From: Arion vulgaris
Lineage: Eukaryota > Mollusca > Gastropoda > Stylommatophora > Arionidae
Assembly: GCA_020796225.1 (NCBI GenBank)
Contig: CM036765.1
Coordinates: forward strand, 34,748,066 to 34,812,065
Length of the DNA stretch: 64,000 bases
Reading direction: 5' to 3'
Shown: positions 38,301 through 41,978 of the stretch, piece by piece
Numbering within the stretch: the stretch's first letter is position 1
How the letters are laid out: every line of letters starts with the position of its first letter
The notes under the pieces: model-generated
What the model was told of the DNA's origin: nothing
The model's database searches: none
Seen by the model: the letters and a program-made list of their open reading frames with translations, nothing else
Translations under genes and position numbers: made by a program

Positions 38301-39706
38301 ATGCCAAATAATCTGAATCATAAGATGGTGTATTTCATCAAATAGCTTTTGACAATTAAATAGCATCAAACATGTCAATATCCTCCTTCCTTTTCCAATG
38401 TAATATTAAAAACCCAGAATGGACACTACTATCACTACCTATAATACAAAACTGTACATGCAACTGATAAAGCAGATAATTGATTGGTAGAACCATCAGC
38501 ATTGCACTTCAGTGAATAACCATGTGTACTCCGATTTCTTTCTTGCACATGAAGATCTCACATCAGTGCATGAACTCTGTAGCACCGGTGAGTGCCCCCG
38601 AATGAAAATTTGTAGGAATTTGTGGGTATTTTAATATTTTTACTAAATTGTGCCACGGCAGCGGTTTTACAACCTCATCAATTTTGAACTGCCAAGGTTT
38701 CTTCTATGTGCTTATCTTGAACACTGCATCTATGTTTTATCCTCCCTCTCTGACAAGACTGGGAACTCGATCTCACCTACATTGAGATCAGGGATAGCTG
38801 GAAAATTATCCTGATCGCTTCATGCTGGAGAACAGTCTGCTGAGTACAATTTGGAGTGAGAGGCAAACATCTTACCTTCACATCACAGAGACATTCCACG
38901 CTCATTAAGTGAATTAAGATAAATGAAATTCAGTATATCATAGAAGTTGTTAAAATGTCCTTGGGGGCAATAGGAAATGAAAGAAGGATGTAGGTTCATT
39001 TGCAGCAGCTCAAAGTTCTTGATGCACCTTTCCGTTCAGCATATTTTGTGTATGTGTGCTGCCTAGTAGACTGTGTTCTTCAGTCCAGTATTCTTACATA
39101 CATTTGTTGGAGGTATTTCTTGACATTATGTTAATCTACTGCACCAATATAATAGACATAACCTCCAGGTAGTTGGTTCAGGATTATTATTTCTTCTTCA
39201 CTTATGACTAGATCACACCAATCACTCCTTCATGTGCAATCCATTCCACATTCTGCCCAAATTATCCTTCAGATTCTCTCTTATTATCCTTCTTGTATGC
39301 TCCAGAATAATACACTCCATATGATGTTGCATTGTTATCATCATATATATGTTAGTACAGTAATGTTTGACCCTTGGGCATCCTAACATGCCAAAATGAA
39401 ATTATTTAGTGTTATTTATTTAATTTTGTTTTCATTTCACACTGTGTTTCTGTATAATTTTAGTTAATGAATAACATTAAACTGGGGTACAAAAATATTC
39501 TATACTTGCTTTCATTAAATAAACTAAATGTGAGAGCCAGGACAGAAGTATCACAACCATAACAGATACTACAAACTGGTATATCTTACCAGGGAGGTAT
39601 AATCATCAATAGTTTCCTTAATGTACTCCTTCTGTTTCTCAAGTACAGAAAGCTTCATCTGAACTGTCTGCTGCAGTTGTTGTAAGCGTCGTTGACTTCG
39701 ATTCAT
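11275..39706 (-). CDS. Multi-exon extended-Tudor domain protein (gene overview)
   Basis: Thirteen exons are placed on the minus strand: 39590-39721, 37742-37883, ~37031-37128 (tentative), 32395-33834, 28149-~28628, 26169-26330, 24827-24965, 21879-21991, 21165-21295, 16277-17294, 14147-14418, 12702-12835 and 11275-11391. The start ATG is at 39704-39706, preceded by an in-frame TAA and an acceptor, so a non-coding 5' exon is implied. The protein has an N-terminal coiled-coil, a charged repeat region and two extended Tudor domains (cores with FLIDYG and FFIDYG). Proteins of this type bind symmetrically dimethylated arginine of Piwi proteins in germ granules. Exon phases agree except between 16277-17294 and 14147-14418 (one base off), and one frameshift lies near 17090. 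The last placed exon ends at a donor, so the 3' end is missing. The arrangement recalls TDRD/RNF17-like proteins, but I cannot name the orthologue. Confidence 0.8.
11600..12245 (+). pseudogene. LINE RNase H and C-terminal tail
   Basis: Plus-strand sequence encodes ISDSMNMLQRIESG followed by LYTPGHAGVQGNENADSLAN: the third catalytic Asp block and the final block of a LINE RNase H. After a frameshift near 11833-11896 the C-terminal extension continues (GRERRYTNQLLMGTVS, then RTEHEWECLMC), as in the RNase H LINE at 43240-45690. From about 12112 a separate LINE end follows (TVERELKDCGLTWETIS) in another frame, ending at a run of AGAAGA. It lies in an intron of the Tudor gene, opposite strand. Confidence 0.75.
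12250..12535 (-). pseudogene. LINE H 3' fragment
   Basis: This is the reverse complement of the LINE 3' end whose best copy is at 48882-49400 (plus). Shared blocks include TTGTCATCACACTGCTACC and AAGTGGCCAAACCACTTCAT. The encoded C-terminus (WFGHL..., then arginine-rich, stop next to a GAAGAA tail) is broken here. Other copies lie at 25115-25430 and 43005-43180. Confidence 0.7.
12590..12645 (+). repeat. Penelope-like terminal motif, diverged
   Basis: CTTGATGAAGACTTTCTGTT is followed by GAAACATTGAC. The spacing of TTGATGAAG and GAAAC is that of the motif at 30052-30318. It may form a short hairpin between the two halves. A weak call, made by pattern only. Confidence 0.25.
12702..12835 (-). 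CDS. Tudor gene exon, middle of second extended Tudor domain
   Basis: Acceptor CCTTCATTTCAG and donor GTGATT bound a 134-bp exon that starts with one base of a split codon and ends in phase 1. It encodes a strand-rich segment with PVPVFLLERNTDGEEVCVN and then the loop IRLNLASLKPAESEQ, typical of the part of an extended Tudor domain that follows the core barrel. Phases match both neighbours if the upstream exon uses the second of two overlapping donors. Confidence 0.75.
12990..13350 (+). pseudogene. LINE J C-terminal fragment
   Basis: The plus strand encodes, across frameshifts, DILQDLRIEEQWLINNIMLG then KIKYFGHVKRHSGLERTLME and an arginine/proline-rich step: the thumb and C-terminus of a LINE reverse transcriptase protein. 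Relatives lie at 15535-15800 (+), 26400-27060 (+) and 60400-60690 (-). Confidence 0.75.
13450..14146. other. Tudor intron with small repeat debris
   Basis: Apart from a fragment at about 13968-14030 (TAGCTTGTCCAGAGCAGAAC) that matches the LINE piece at 47740-47980, nothing is recognised. The GC-richer segment at 13550-13700 has no family resemblance I can name. Confidence 0.4.
14147..14418 (-). CDS. Tudor gene exon, core of second Tudor domain
   Basis: The exon opens with IFFIDYGDFDWV, the central barrel strands of a Tudor domain containing the aromatic/acidic binding positions (F, D, Y, D), then a linker with LPSELKNIPPFLVWCTLKSV. The acceptor is TCTATTCACAG. Two overlapping donors exist in GTAAGTAAGT; only the downstream one (exon end 14147, phase 2) keeps the frame into the 12702-12835 exon. 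The frame at the 5' side disagrees by one base with the previous exon, so a microexon or an indel is likely. Confidence 0.8.
14600..15130 (-). pseudogene. Decayed LINE fragment
   Basis: Blocks in the order seen in the LINE ends at 41170-41640 and 54530-54800 (TATCTCCATAGGTTCCTCAC, then GTTGATGAATGTTTGCAACT, then GGGAGTTAAATAT) are present in reverse orientation. The plus-strand 117-codon ORF here is a shadow. The piece at 14585-14640 belongs to the 47740-47980 type. Confidence 0.5.
15535..15810 (+). pseudogene. LINE J C-terminal fragment
   Basis: The order TTCTTAGAATGTCTTGG, GGCTCATAAACATTATGTC, CATTAAACGTCAGTGG, GAACAATAATGGAGAGC follows the LINE J end at 12990-13350 with many substitutions and deletions. 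No frame remains open. Confidence 0.65.
16095..16247 (+). mobile_element. SINE D 3' part
   Basis: The sequence contains GAAATCGATGCACATGTCC, GATCAAACATATCACAAAG and a GAAGAAGAAG tail, the 3' two thirds of SINE D. It lies about 30 bp downstream of the donor of the large Tudor exon, in the opposite direction to the gene. Confidence 0.8.
16277..17294 (-). CDS. Tudor gene large exon: end of eTud1, linker, start of eTud2
   Basis: Acceptor GTCTTTCAG and donor GTATGC bound 1018 bp. The first part encodes a Tudor-associated fold (WTEEAILEFQQQTKDVQVQV, then PHIVDIM). Near 17088-17093 the frame shifts by one base; the next frame continues sensibly (YGTHLIITGFAKV) and stays open for about 268 codons, through a Ser/Thr/Gln-rich linker into the second domain (EIMVMISAVISPSSFFVYC, then CAACSKDERFYRGLVLKIEQ, the first barrel strands). 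The shift could be a sequencing indel or a real lesion; I assume an indel because all flanking exons are intact. Confidence 0.75.
17557..17762 (-). mobile_element. tRNA-derived SINE L
   Basis: Read on the minus strand it has a tRNA-like head with box-A-like GTAGCGCGTTGG and box B GGTTCAATTCC spaced about 40 bp apart, then a body ending at a T-rich/A-rich border near 17557. Only one copy is seen in the window. It lies in the Tudor intron. Confidence 0.65.
17790..18105 (+). mobile_element. tRNA-derived SINE K copy
   Basis: This is homologous over about 200 bp to the copies at 21453-21667 (-) and 53615-53830 (+): GCAGTTTGAAGCAAATTTG, then CCCACCATTCAGAAAGCAAT, then GTAAACTACTGAGC and GTCCTGTAAA. 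The box-B-like GGTTCAAACTC lies at about 17930. An insertion of about 60 bp separates the two GAGCTCGATC strings near 17808 and 17903. Confidence 0.75.
18354..21003 (+). mobile_element. Complete piggyBac transposon copy
   Basis: The element proper (18358-20999, 2642 bp) is flanked by TTAA on both sides. Terminal inverted repeats are CTCTTTCCGCGC on the left and CTCTTTCCACGC as the reverse complement of the right end. The size fits autonomous piggyBac elements. It encodes one transposase, now broken, on the plus strand. It lies in the Tudor intron between exons 21165-21295 and 16277-17294, opposite to gene direction. Confidence 0.92.
18649..20492 (+). pseudogene. piggyBac transposase, broken by frameshifts and a stop
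   Basis: A start ATG lies at 18649 (MEPGPSGNKR). The N-terminal acidic region is scattered over frames. From 19052 the DDE domain is readable: FLAVMIMIRIARRPEIPDYW, then LSIDEMVIGYKGRWKF with the first catalytic Asp, then (after a shift near 19735) YADRFYTTHVL with the second Asp, then (after another shift near 19950) YNKYMNGCDKLDQ with the third. The C-terminus holds the cysteine-rich finger CVVCATPTERKRTHFVCLGC ending before the stop at 20490. Lesions seen: a stop near 19466 and at least three frame changes. The protein cannot be made from this copy, although its ends look usable in trans. Confidence 0.9.
21165..21295 (-). CDS. Tudor gene exon, core of first Tudor domain
   Basis: Acceptor CACTCCTGTTAG and donor GTAAGT bound 131 bp (two leading bases, ends in phase 0). 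The encoded core VVKVFLIDYGLRKML is followed by SIPESLTKYPCQAMFCAL; this contains the conserved aromatic and Asp residues of a methyl-arginine-binding Tudor barrel and the typical P.QA..C.L exit strand. Confidence 0.9.
21453..21667 (-). mobile_element. tRNA-derived SINE K copy, nearly complete
   Basis: On the minus strand the element begins with a tRNA-like head: box A TGTGGCCTAGGAGTTAG and box B GAGTTCGAATC, about 35 bp apart. The body (CGTTCAGAAAACAATGGC, then AAACTACTGAACG, then GTTGATTGGCAAAGTCC) matches 17790-18105 and 53615-53830. Length is about 215 bp. It lies in the intron between two Tudor core exons. Confidence 0.85.
21879..21991 (-). CDS. Tudor gene exon, first barrel strands of eTud1
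   Basis: Acceptor TTGGTTTTTGCAG and donor GTCAGC bound 113 bp, with one leading base and phase-1 end; both agree with the neighbours. It encodes EGMYCLTKIGEHNYYRAKIL, the G.YC......+YRA.+L entry of a Tudor domain. Confidence 0.88.
22690..24060 (-). pseudogene. LINE reverse transcriptase, C-terminal two thirds
   Basis: On the minus strand, pieces of a reverse transcriptase are readable in order: IPDAWNRVIIIKIPK, KKLRKEQAGFRE, then (frameshifted) the region coding FVDFEKAFDSI, GVRQGCVMSALLFNTVIDW, LDFADDITLLSHTH with the FADD active site, KINQKKTEVM, and the C-terminal RRRRWRWIGHVMRM and EEWCTFVAALNAKSVTG just before a stop at 22695-22697. At least four frame changes occur. It is 5'-truncated near 24060 and sits in a Tudor intron in the same orientation as the gene. 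The clade is uncertain (no apurinic endonuclease or RNase H is visible). Confidence 0.88.
24061..24826. other. Tudor intron, nothing recognised
   Basis: AT-rich intronic sequence with no recognisable repeat family beyond a short AACACACACACA tract at 24068. Confidence 0.4.
24827..24965 (-). CDS. Tudor gene exon, N-terminal part of eTud1
   Basis: Acceptor TCTCTCATCACAG and donor GTATGC bound 139 bp (two leading bases, phase-2 end). It encodes AIISNMVHPWSFYVQTLCFI then QELSGLI: the V.....P..FYVQ strand and following helix that start an extended (SN-like) Tudor domain. Both phases fit the adjacent exons. Confidence 0.85.
25115..25430 (-). pseudogene. LINE H 3' fragment
   Basis: It is the same 3' end as at 12250-12535, in the same orientation, with shared TTGTCATCACACTGTTACC and GTGGCCAAACCAATTCATT. 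It includes the C-terminal coding part and the tail. Confidence 0.7.
25635..25893. mobile_element. MITE with TA duplication (Tc1/mariner type)
   Basis: A 255-bp segment (25637-25891) starts CAGGGTGTTCA and ends TGAACACCCTG, a perfect 11-bp inverted repeat (13 bp including the TA on each side). TA target duplication and this end sequence fit Tc1/mariner-like MITEs. No coding capacity. Confidence 0.8.
25960..26095 (-). pseudogene. LINE 3' fragment, same family as 44623-44974
   Basis: TCTTTACAGTCAATTGGCAA and GTGTTTTACTGGG followed by CTCATTCCTAAGTCTC match the LINE inserted in the hAT element at 44623-44974. Only the last ~130 bp of the LINE are present. Confidence 0.7.
26169..26330 (-). CDS. 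Tudor gene exon, Ser/Lys-rich linker
   Basis: Acceptor GACAATATTTTCAG and donor GTAAGA bound 162 bp. It completes an Asp codon and ends in phase 1, so it joins directly to 28149-28628 upstream and 24827-24965 downstream. It encodes a polar linker (TPTLSESPTSRLMSQENSP) with no known domain, placed just before the first Tudor domain. Confidence 0.75.
26400..27060 (+). pseudogene. LINE J fragment interrupted by SINE B
   Basis: The left part (26400-26527) encodes MATYGCESWTLI, the Y(G)CE(S/T)W motif of LINE reverse transcriptase thumbs; the right part (26770-27060) continues with the LINE J C-terminus (AATTTGAAAATAACAGCAC, then CATGTCTGGAAAATTGAG). A SINE B sits between them with a 12-bp duplication. 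Frames are broken. Confidence 0.75.
26540..26757 (-). mobile_element. tRNA-derived SINE B, full length with TSD
   Basis: The element is bounded by the 12-bp direct repeat ACAAGTAGTAAA (26528-26539 and 26758-26769). On the minus strand it starts with a tRNA-like head (box A TATGGCAAAGTGG, box B GAGTTCAAATCC) and runs about 218 bp to a GGGTCTAAATG/GACCC end. Copies lie at 27210-27390, 36790-37030 and 58360-58595. Confidence 0.88.
27210..27390 (-). mobile_element. tRNA-derived SINE B copy
   Basis: The minus strand begins with a tRNA-like head whose box B is a perfect GGTTCGAATCC (about 27333) and ends at the GACTTTAGACCC end followed by a T run. An A-rich near-repeat (AAATAAAGATAG versus AAATAAAAATAAGG) on the two sides is a possible target duplication. 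Confidence 0.82.
27400..28122. repeat. ~75-bp direct duplication around the 550-bp element
   Basis: CTCTTCATGGTGTACCTCAG then ACATTTAAATTAAAAACTA occurs at 27412-27470 and again at 28055-28112 with a few differences. The flanking CTAGGGCTAGT string is also doubled on the minus strand (at about 28026 and 28113). I read this as a local tandem duplication of ~85 bp, one copy of which later received the 550-bp element. Confidence 0.65.
27470..28033. mobile_element. 550-bp non-autonomous DNA element
   Basis: The segment 27477-28026 is flanked by TAGCCCT on both sides (27470-27476 and 28027-28033). Its ends are imperfect inverted repeats (TGTTCAAAGTCG on the left; GTTCATAAGTAC as the reverse complement of the right end). 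A second copy, inverted, starts at about 63755 and runs off the window end. The interior is non-coding as far as I see; the 189-codon minus-strand ORF crossing it has no family resemblance. A 7-8 bp duplication suggests hAT or a related superfamily. Confidence 0.7.
28149..28628 (-). CDS. Tudor gene exon, Ser/Gln/Lys-rich linker
   Basis: A donor GTATGT closes the exon at 28149 in phase 1, which joins in frame with the 26169-26330 exon. The 5' boundary lies near 28628, where two acceptor-like AG positions sit inside a 34-bp tandem duplication (CTACAATAAGTA... repeated), so the exact start is uncertain. The encoded part includes FLLDTPSNMTLLCQSVLRGN and RSLQELIKEVEKNVHEKSTK, polar with one likely helix. 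No domain is recognised. Confidence 0.65.
28935..29439. mobile_element. hAT MITE with 8-bp TSD and internal tandem repeat
   Basis: Element 28943-29431 (489 bp) is flanked by GTCTAACA on both sides (28935-28942, 29432-29439), an 8-bp duplication typical of hAT. Ends: CAGCCGTTCCCAAACTGG on the left and CAACGGTTCCTAAACTTGC as the reverse complement on the right. The block GGGGTCCGTGAGGTACTCAC just inside the left end is tandemly repeated about seven times (28961-29117, period 22-23 bp). The internal part is non-coding. Confidence 0.92.
29440..30051. other. Tudor intron, nothing recognised
   Basis: No repeat family or exon recognised; sequence is AT-rich. Confidence 0.4.
30052..30318. repeat. 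Inverted pair of Penelope-like terminal motifs
   Basis: Two arms of about 105 bp (30052-30161 and 30216-30318) are reverse complements with around 90% identity, separated by about 54 bp of AT-rich spacer. Each arm contains the TTGATAAAGGCCTTTGGT motif and the block GTGACAATAACAGCAA or its complement. The left arm (minus strand) retains TTTGGTCGAAACGTTG; the right arm has lost bases there. A single copy exists at 8545-8665. I associate this motif with Penelope-like element termini, where tandem or inverted pseudo-LTRs are known. Confidence 0.55.
30319..30690. repeat. ~36-bp tandem array
   Basis: About ten copies of GGGACAAAACAAGTTATATA followed by TCTAATATGTAGCGAA, with small indels. It starts directly after the inverted pair and ends at the LINE fragment at 30690. 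Confidence 0.9.
30691..30945 (+). pseudogene. LINE C-terminal fragment
   Basis: The sequence reads like the C-terminal end of a LINE protein in mixed frames (CTTGGAACCGAAGGAAATGG, then TGGGAAGCCATAAAGAAAAC, then GTTGAGGCCCTATGTTCCAC and a stop). The same blocks occur at 40440-40770. Confidence 0.72.
31590..31840 (+). mobile_element. SINE C copy
   Basis: Head AATAGTACCACTGTGACC, core ACAAGGCATGTTGTAAGAGG, body CTAGTAAATAAAAAGC, then GTGCTGGCCTACTAGTAGG and tail GTGGTCGATATAGAGTGC plus AAGAAGAAG. It lies in a Tudor intron on the opposite strand. Confidence 0.88.
31850..32200 (+). mobile_element. LINE 5' leader-like segment
   Basis: It contains AACCCGACAAAAAATCTCG, which appears reverse-complemented at about 48445-48468 next to a similar GAGGTCTGG segment, and GC-richer sequence with CCCTAGGTCAGG. 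I take it as the 5' untranslated leader of a retroelement; no ORF is intact. Confidence 0.4.
32395..33834 (-). CDS. Tudor gene large exon with coding minisatellite
   Basis: Acceptor TTTTTCCTTTCAG (completing an Asp codon) and donor GTGAGT bound 1440 bp. The 5' part encodes an acidic, His- and Gln-rich segment (SETLDSSHDSTHVLKKDDYD, then EEEHHSHQIFKHNRVHHRGL). From about 33480 downward the exon is a tandem array whose minus-strand translation is HLEKEKQEQ, about 9 residues per unit, predicted to form a long charged coiled-coil or single alpha-helix. The frame is lost several times within the array (first stop at 33290) through one-base differences between units. Since the exon length is a multiple of three and the donor is good, I suspect assembly errors in the repeat rather than a dead gene. 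Confidence 0.65.
32420..33480 (-). repeat. 27-bp coding minisatellite in the Tudor exon
   Basis: About 39 units of TTCTCAAGATGCTGTTCTTG plus TTTCTCT on the plus strand. Regular 27-bp units dominate 32960-33130 and 33180-33460; the left half is more irregular with shortened units. Read in the gene direction each unit gives a Lys/Glu/Gln/His-rich nonapeptide. Confidence 0.93.
33985..34205 (+). pseudogene. RNase H LINE 3' end
   Basis: The plus strand encodes SPEHILQDCPSLSSERLKIW then TLQDKLWGTCGDLKRTALF and a tail GATCGCAGAAGAA: the zinc-binding-like C-terminus (HILQDCP...) that follows RNase H in a LINE family also present at 59640-60360, 34206-34410 and 35515-35700. Confidence 0.8.
34206..34410 (-). 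pseudogene. RNase H LINE 3' end, inverted copy
   Basis: The minus strand encodes EEHFLQDSPLLVELRSNIWP then DLKTKFWGKLTDLKLTVKFM and ends with the same GATCACTGAAGAAG tail. It abuts the plus-strand copy directly, tail to tail. Confidence 0.8.
34850..35095 (+). mobile_element. LINE 5' leader-like segment
   Basis: It contains CCCATAGCTGGGGGATGGG (shared with about 48372) and GGAGTTAGACTCCGCCGAC followed by ATAGCCTGAAGGATCC and CACACAAACCCTCCAACCAC, a GC-rich leader pattern I recognise from invertebrate LINE insertions. No intact ORF. Confidence 0.45.
35130..35390 (+). mobile_element. SINE C copy
   Basis: Head GTTGCCGGGACCCGCAAGGG, core GCATGCCGTAAGAGGCGACT, body CCCTAGTAAATAAAAAGCG and tail GTGGTCGATATGGAGTGTTC with an AAGAAGAA end. 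Nearly full length. Confidence 0.9.
35515..35700 (-). pseudogene. RNase H LINE 3' end
   Basis: Minus-strand sequence corresponds to the same LINE end as 34206-34410 (GAGCATATCCTGCAAGACTG on the minus strand), starting at a TTCTTCTTCTTC border that is the GAAGAA tail. One or more frameshifts. Confidence 0.75.
35990..36135 (-). pseudogene. LINE 3' end fragment
   Basis: On the minus strand an ATCCTACAGAACTGCCCCC string precedes a region like the HILQ(D/N)CP LINE end, closing with a GAAGAAG tail at the left. Short and decayed. Confidence 0.5.
36340..36490 (-). mobile_element. SINE D head fragment
   Basis: The reverse complement reads GAGTGGTTACCGGGCCCAAA, then GTAAAGAATAGAACCACTG, GCCATGCATGTCGTAAGAG and GAAATTGGATGCATGTGTCC: the 5' part of SINE D. 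The 3' tail is missing. Confidence 0.8.
36790..37030 (-). mobile_element. tRNA-derived SINE B copy
   Basis: It has the order of other B copies: left GGTCTAAAGCCGAAGGATTT, middle AGGGTCTCTGGAAAAATGC, right tRNA-like head with box-B-like GGTTTGAATCAGG on the minus strand and GTGGTTAAGC. It may abut or truncate a Tudor exon at its right border. Confidence 0.8.
37031..37128 (-). CDS. Tentative Tudor gene exon
   Basis: An acceptor-like TTGACTCAAG precedes an open stretch that would complete an Asp codon from the 37742-37883 exon and encode ECNTSASAKQKIHENSASEE then SSRIKRHH. No good donor is visible: the right-hand border runs into SINE B. Since 37742-37883 also joins in phase directly to 32395-33834, this may be a skipped or dead exon. 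Confidence 0.35.
37290..37675 (+). pseudogene. LINE C-terminal fragment
   Basis: The plus strand encodes KLNAFENRCLRKIMNIKWN, then KQALK, GSRKRG, and SSMEEIERVAQDRVV near the end: the FE.RCLR+I thumb and DR..W C-terminus of LINE reverse transcriptases. Stops and frameshifts interrupt it. Confidence 0.8.
37742..37883 (-). CDS. Tudor gene exon 2 (coiled-coil)
   Basis: Acceptor ATTTTCCACAG and donor GTAATC bound 142 bp, phase 0 to phase 1. It encodes VADVTQLLTTGQELIRDSGH followed by YYNIIQRLDKTSQVLSDVAI, heptad-like and probably helical. It joins in frame with the first coding exon. Confidence 0.8.
37990..38497. other. Tudor intron, nothing recognised
   Basis: No family recognised. Confidence 0.4.
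38498..38898 (-). mobile_element. tRNA-derived SINE A copy, nearly complete
   Basis: Left TTGCACTTCAGTGAATAACC, then CACCGGTGAGTGCCCCCG, then CTCATCAATTTTGAACTGCC, ACTCGATCTCACCTACATTG and the right-hand tRNA-like head near 38870-38895 (CATCACAGAGACATTCC). About 400 bp, in the first Tudor introns. Confidence 0.75.
38899..39589. other. Tudor intron 1, nothing firm
   Basis: No repeat family or exon recognised. Confidence 0.4.
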
Positions 39707-39721
39707 GATTTATGGGATGGT
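39590..39721 (-). CDS. Tudor gene first coding exon
   Basis: The acceptor AGTATTTTTTTCAG at the right and donor GTAAGA at the left bound 132 bp. The ATG is at 39704-39706, with TAA in frame six bases upstream, so translation starts here and the upstream exon is untranslated. It encodes 39 residues beginning MNRSQRRLQQLQQTVQMKLS then EKQKEYIKETIDDY, a basic then coiled-coil-like N-terminus. It ends in phase 0. Confidence 0.8.
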
Positions 39722-40069
39722 CTGAAAAAAATACTAATATATAATTTTTTTGCTGCAATGTTATAAGAATAAATATTGTTAATTGTTCATTTTAGGATCA
39801 TCTTCATCCTCGCTTCAGTTTCCTCATAAGAATGTTGCTCAGTGTGTCGAAACTAACAACTAGACTAAAGCCTCCTGTTCTGTGCTGGTTTATGTATCTA
39901 CTCAGGTTTCTCACATGAATTTCTCATCTTGCCCCGCCAACCGGTGGGGACACATCCTCAAATAGCAAATAGTGGCATTGGTGGAAACACTGTTCACTAC
40001 ATTGGAAGACCGGACTTCAAAACTAAAAACTAGACTAAACTTTGCAAGAGATATAGGACTTAAATAAAT

Positions 40070-40312
40070 ACAAGTCGCCCGTGTGTTGCCGGGGACCGCA
40101 AGGGCAGCAAAGAATGATAACACTGTGACCTACAAGGTGACTACGGTAGGAGCCTAGGGAAGCTAACCTAGTAAATAAAACACGGATGTGCTGGCCTACT
40201 TGTAGGCGCACAACTTGCACAACGTACAATCGCTCTTAGGCTTAGATCAAATACAAATCATAAATAGTGGTTTAACAAGTGGTCGATATGGAGTGTTTGA
40301 AGAAGAAGAATA
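40070..40312 (+). mobile_element. SINE C copy
   Basis: Head CGTGTGTTGCCGGGGACCGC, then GATAACACTGTGACC, with the core GTAAGAGGCGACT partly deleted (CAAGGTGACTACGGTAGG), body and tail GTGGTCGATATGGAGTG and GAAGAAGAAGAA. Confidence 0.88.
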
Positions 40313-40439
40313 AATACAAGTAAAACTAAAGTTTGAGGGTGGAACAGAGAAAGATGAAATAGTATGTTCGTGTAAGGCCAGACCTGCCTTTGCAAGGATG
40401 TAACCAATCTGAAAATCCAAGGTAGATAGAAACAAAACA

Positions 40440-40775
40440 AAGATTACAGCTAAGCATTATCTTGCCAGTTTTGTTGTATGGATCCCAATTCTGGAGAATT
40501 ATTAAAAGATATTTCCAGACTGTACACATTTCATCACTAATCTGCATAGAATGCACACAGTCGAGTATCACTAGACAAGCACTTGAGTGGAACCCACAAG
40601 GAAAATGAAAAAGAGAACATCCTAAACAGACTTGGAGACAAGTCTTCTTGGGAAACTGAAGGGTGCTCGACTATCCTGGGAGACCATAAAGAAAACAGCC
40701 AGAGACAGGGAAGAGTAGCGAACAACTGTTGAGGTCCTATGCTCCACAAGGAGCAGAGAGGAATAAGTGTGTATA
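40440..40775 (+). pseudogene. LINE C-terminal fragment
   Basis: The plus strand carries a LINE end (TATGGATCCCAATTCTGGAG, then GCACTTGAGTGGAACCCACA, TGGGAGACCATAAAGAAAAC, GTTGAGGTCCTATGCTCC and a stop), a sister of 30691-30945. Several frame breaks. Confidence 0.75.
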
Positions 40776-41169
40776 GAATGCATAAAATGATCTAGCCAAG
40801 CAAAGTATCAAACAGTAGACTTCTCATAGGGCTAGTTTAAAAGCATAGGTAATATCCTTAAAAAACATGGGAATAGCATGGAGAATGGCTAGATCCAGAA
40901 TATTTTGTATGGAGAACTGGCTACTGGCAACAGAACTGTGAGATGGACCTTTCTTAACTACAAGACCTAGGCACACAAGACTTGAAGATGATGGACATGA
41001 ATACACCAAACAGGGAAGAGTTTGCAAGGAACCCATCTGGAAGCAGTCTCTGAACACTGGTCTGAGAACTGGTAAAGTCACGCTAAGGCAGTTTGATGAT
41101 ATAAACCATGCCACAAAAAAGCAGCAATCACCTTCATCTTACTTCACATCATAATTATATAAATTTCAA

Positions 41170-41640
41170 TACTGAACATACTTCTTCACCCTTCATCCGT
41201 AGGGAGGCATAGGTCGACAAATAAGGTTTTCCAAGCCCTCCTATGCAAGGAATTCATTTCCAGATCTCTCCACTCTCTCCCCATTCTCTTGCATTCTGCT
41301 TCCAACTCCCACCTGCAGGTGTTCCTCGATCTTCCCTTACCTATATTACCCTGGGGTTCCATCAGAGGGCCTGTCGTGTGATGCTGTCAGGTTTTCTCAG
41401 TGTATCCTATCCATCTCCACCTTCTGTCCCTTGTTCCACCTGCCGTTGCAACACTCTATTCCACAGTTCTCTGTTTGTGGTCCTGTCATACCATCTTAGG
41501 TGGAGTATCCTGTGCAAGCATCTATTGATGAATATCTGCAACTTTTTTGGTGTTCCCTTTAGTTATTCTCCATGTCTCCGCTCCATACAGACGGACAGCA
41601 TTGACATTTGAGTTAAATATCATGATCTTAGTTTTATTCC
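41170..41640 (-). pseudogene. LINE C-terminal fragment
   Basis: The minus strand encodes, in pieces, AETWRITKGTPKKLQIFINR then CLHRILHLRWYDRTTNRELW: a LINE thumb region with Y/A-E-T-W and CLR+IL motifs. It continues to a GLEMNSLHRRAWKTLFVDL-like end with a run of prolines and glycines. The relatives are 14600-15130 and 54530-54800. Confidence 0.8.
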
Positions 41641-41724
41641 TGATCATTCTTAGCACCATATACTGAACATACTACTGGTTAACAAATGATAATAGTGTAA
41701 AATAATTGCACCTATAAACACAAA

Positions 41725-41978
41725 CCGTCCATGTGGTGTCGGGGCCCGCAAGGAAGCAAAGAATAGTACCACTGCAACCTACAATGTATGTCGTAAGAGG
41801 CGACTGATGTAGGCCCTAGGGATGCTGCCCTAGTAAATAAAAAGCAGCGCAGAAATCAGATGTCTGGCCTACTTGTAGGTGCATAACTGGCATAAAGTAC
41901 AATCGCGCTTAGGCTCAGATCATATACAAATCTAATCACACAGAGTGGTCGATATGGAGCATTTGAAGAAGAGGAAGA
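41725..41978 (+). mobile_element. SINE C copy
   Basis: Head GTGGTGTCGGGGCCCGCAAG, core GTATGTCGTAAGAGGCGACT, body CCCTAGTAAATAAAAAGC and tail GTGGTCGATATGGAGC with AAGAAGAGGAAGAAC. Confidence 0.9.
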
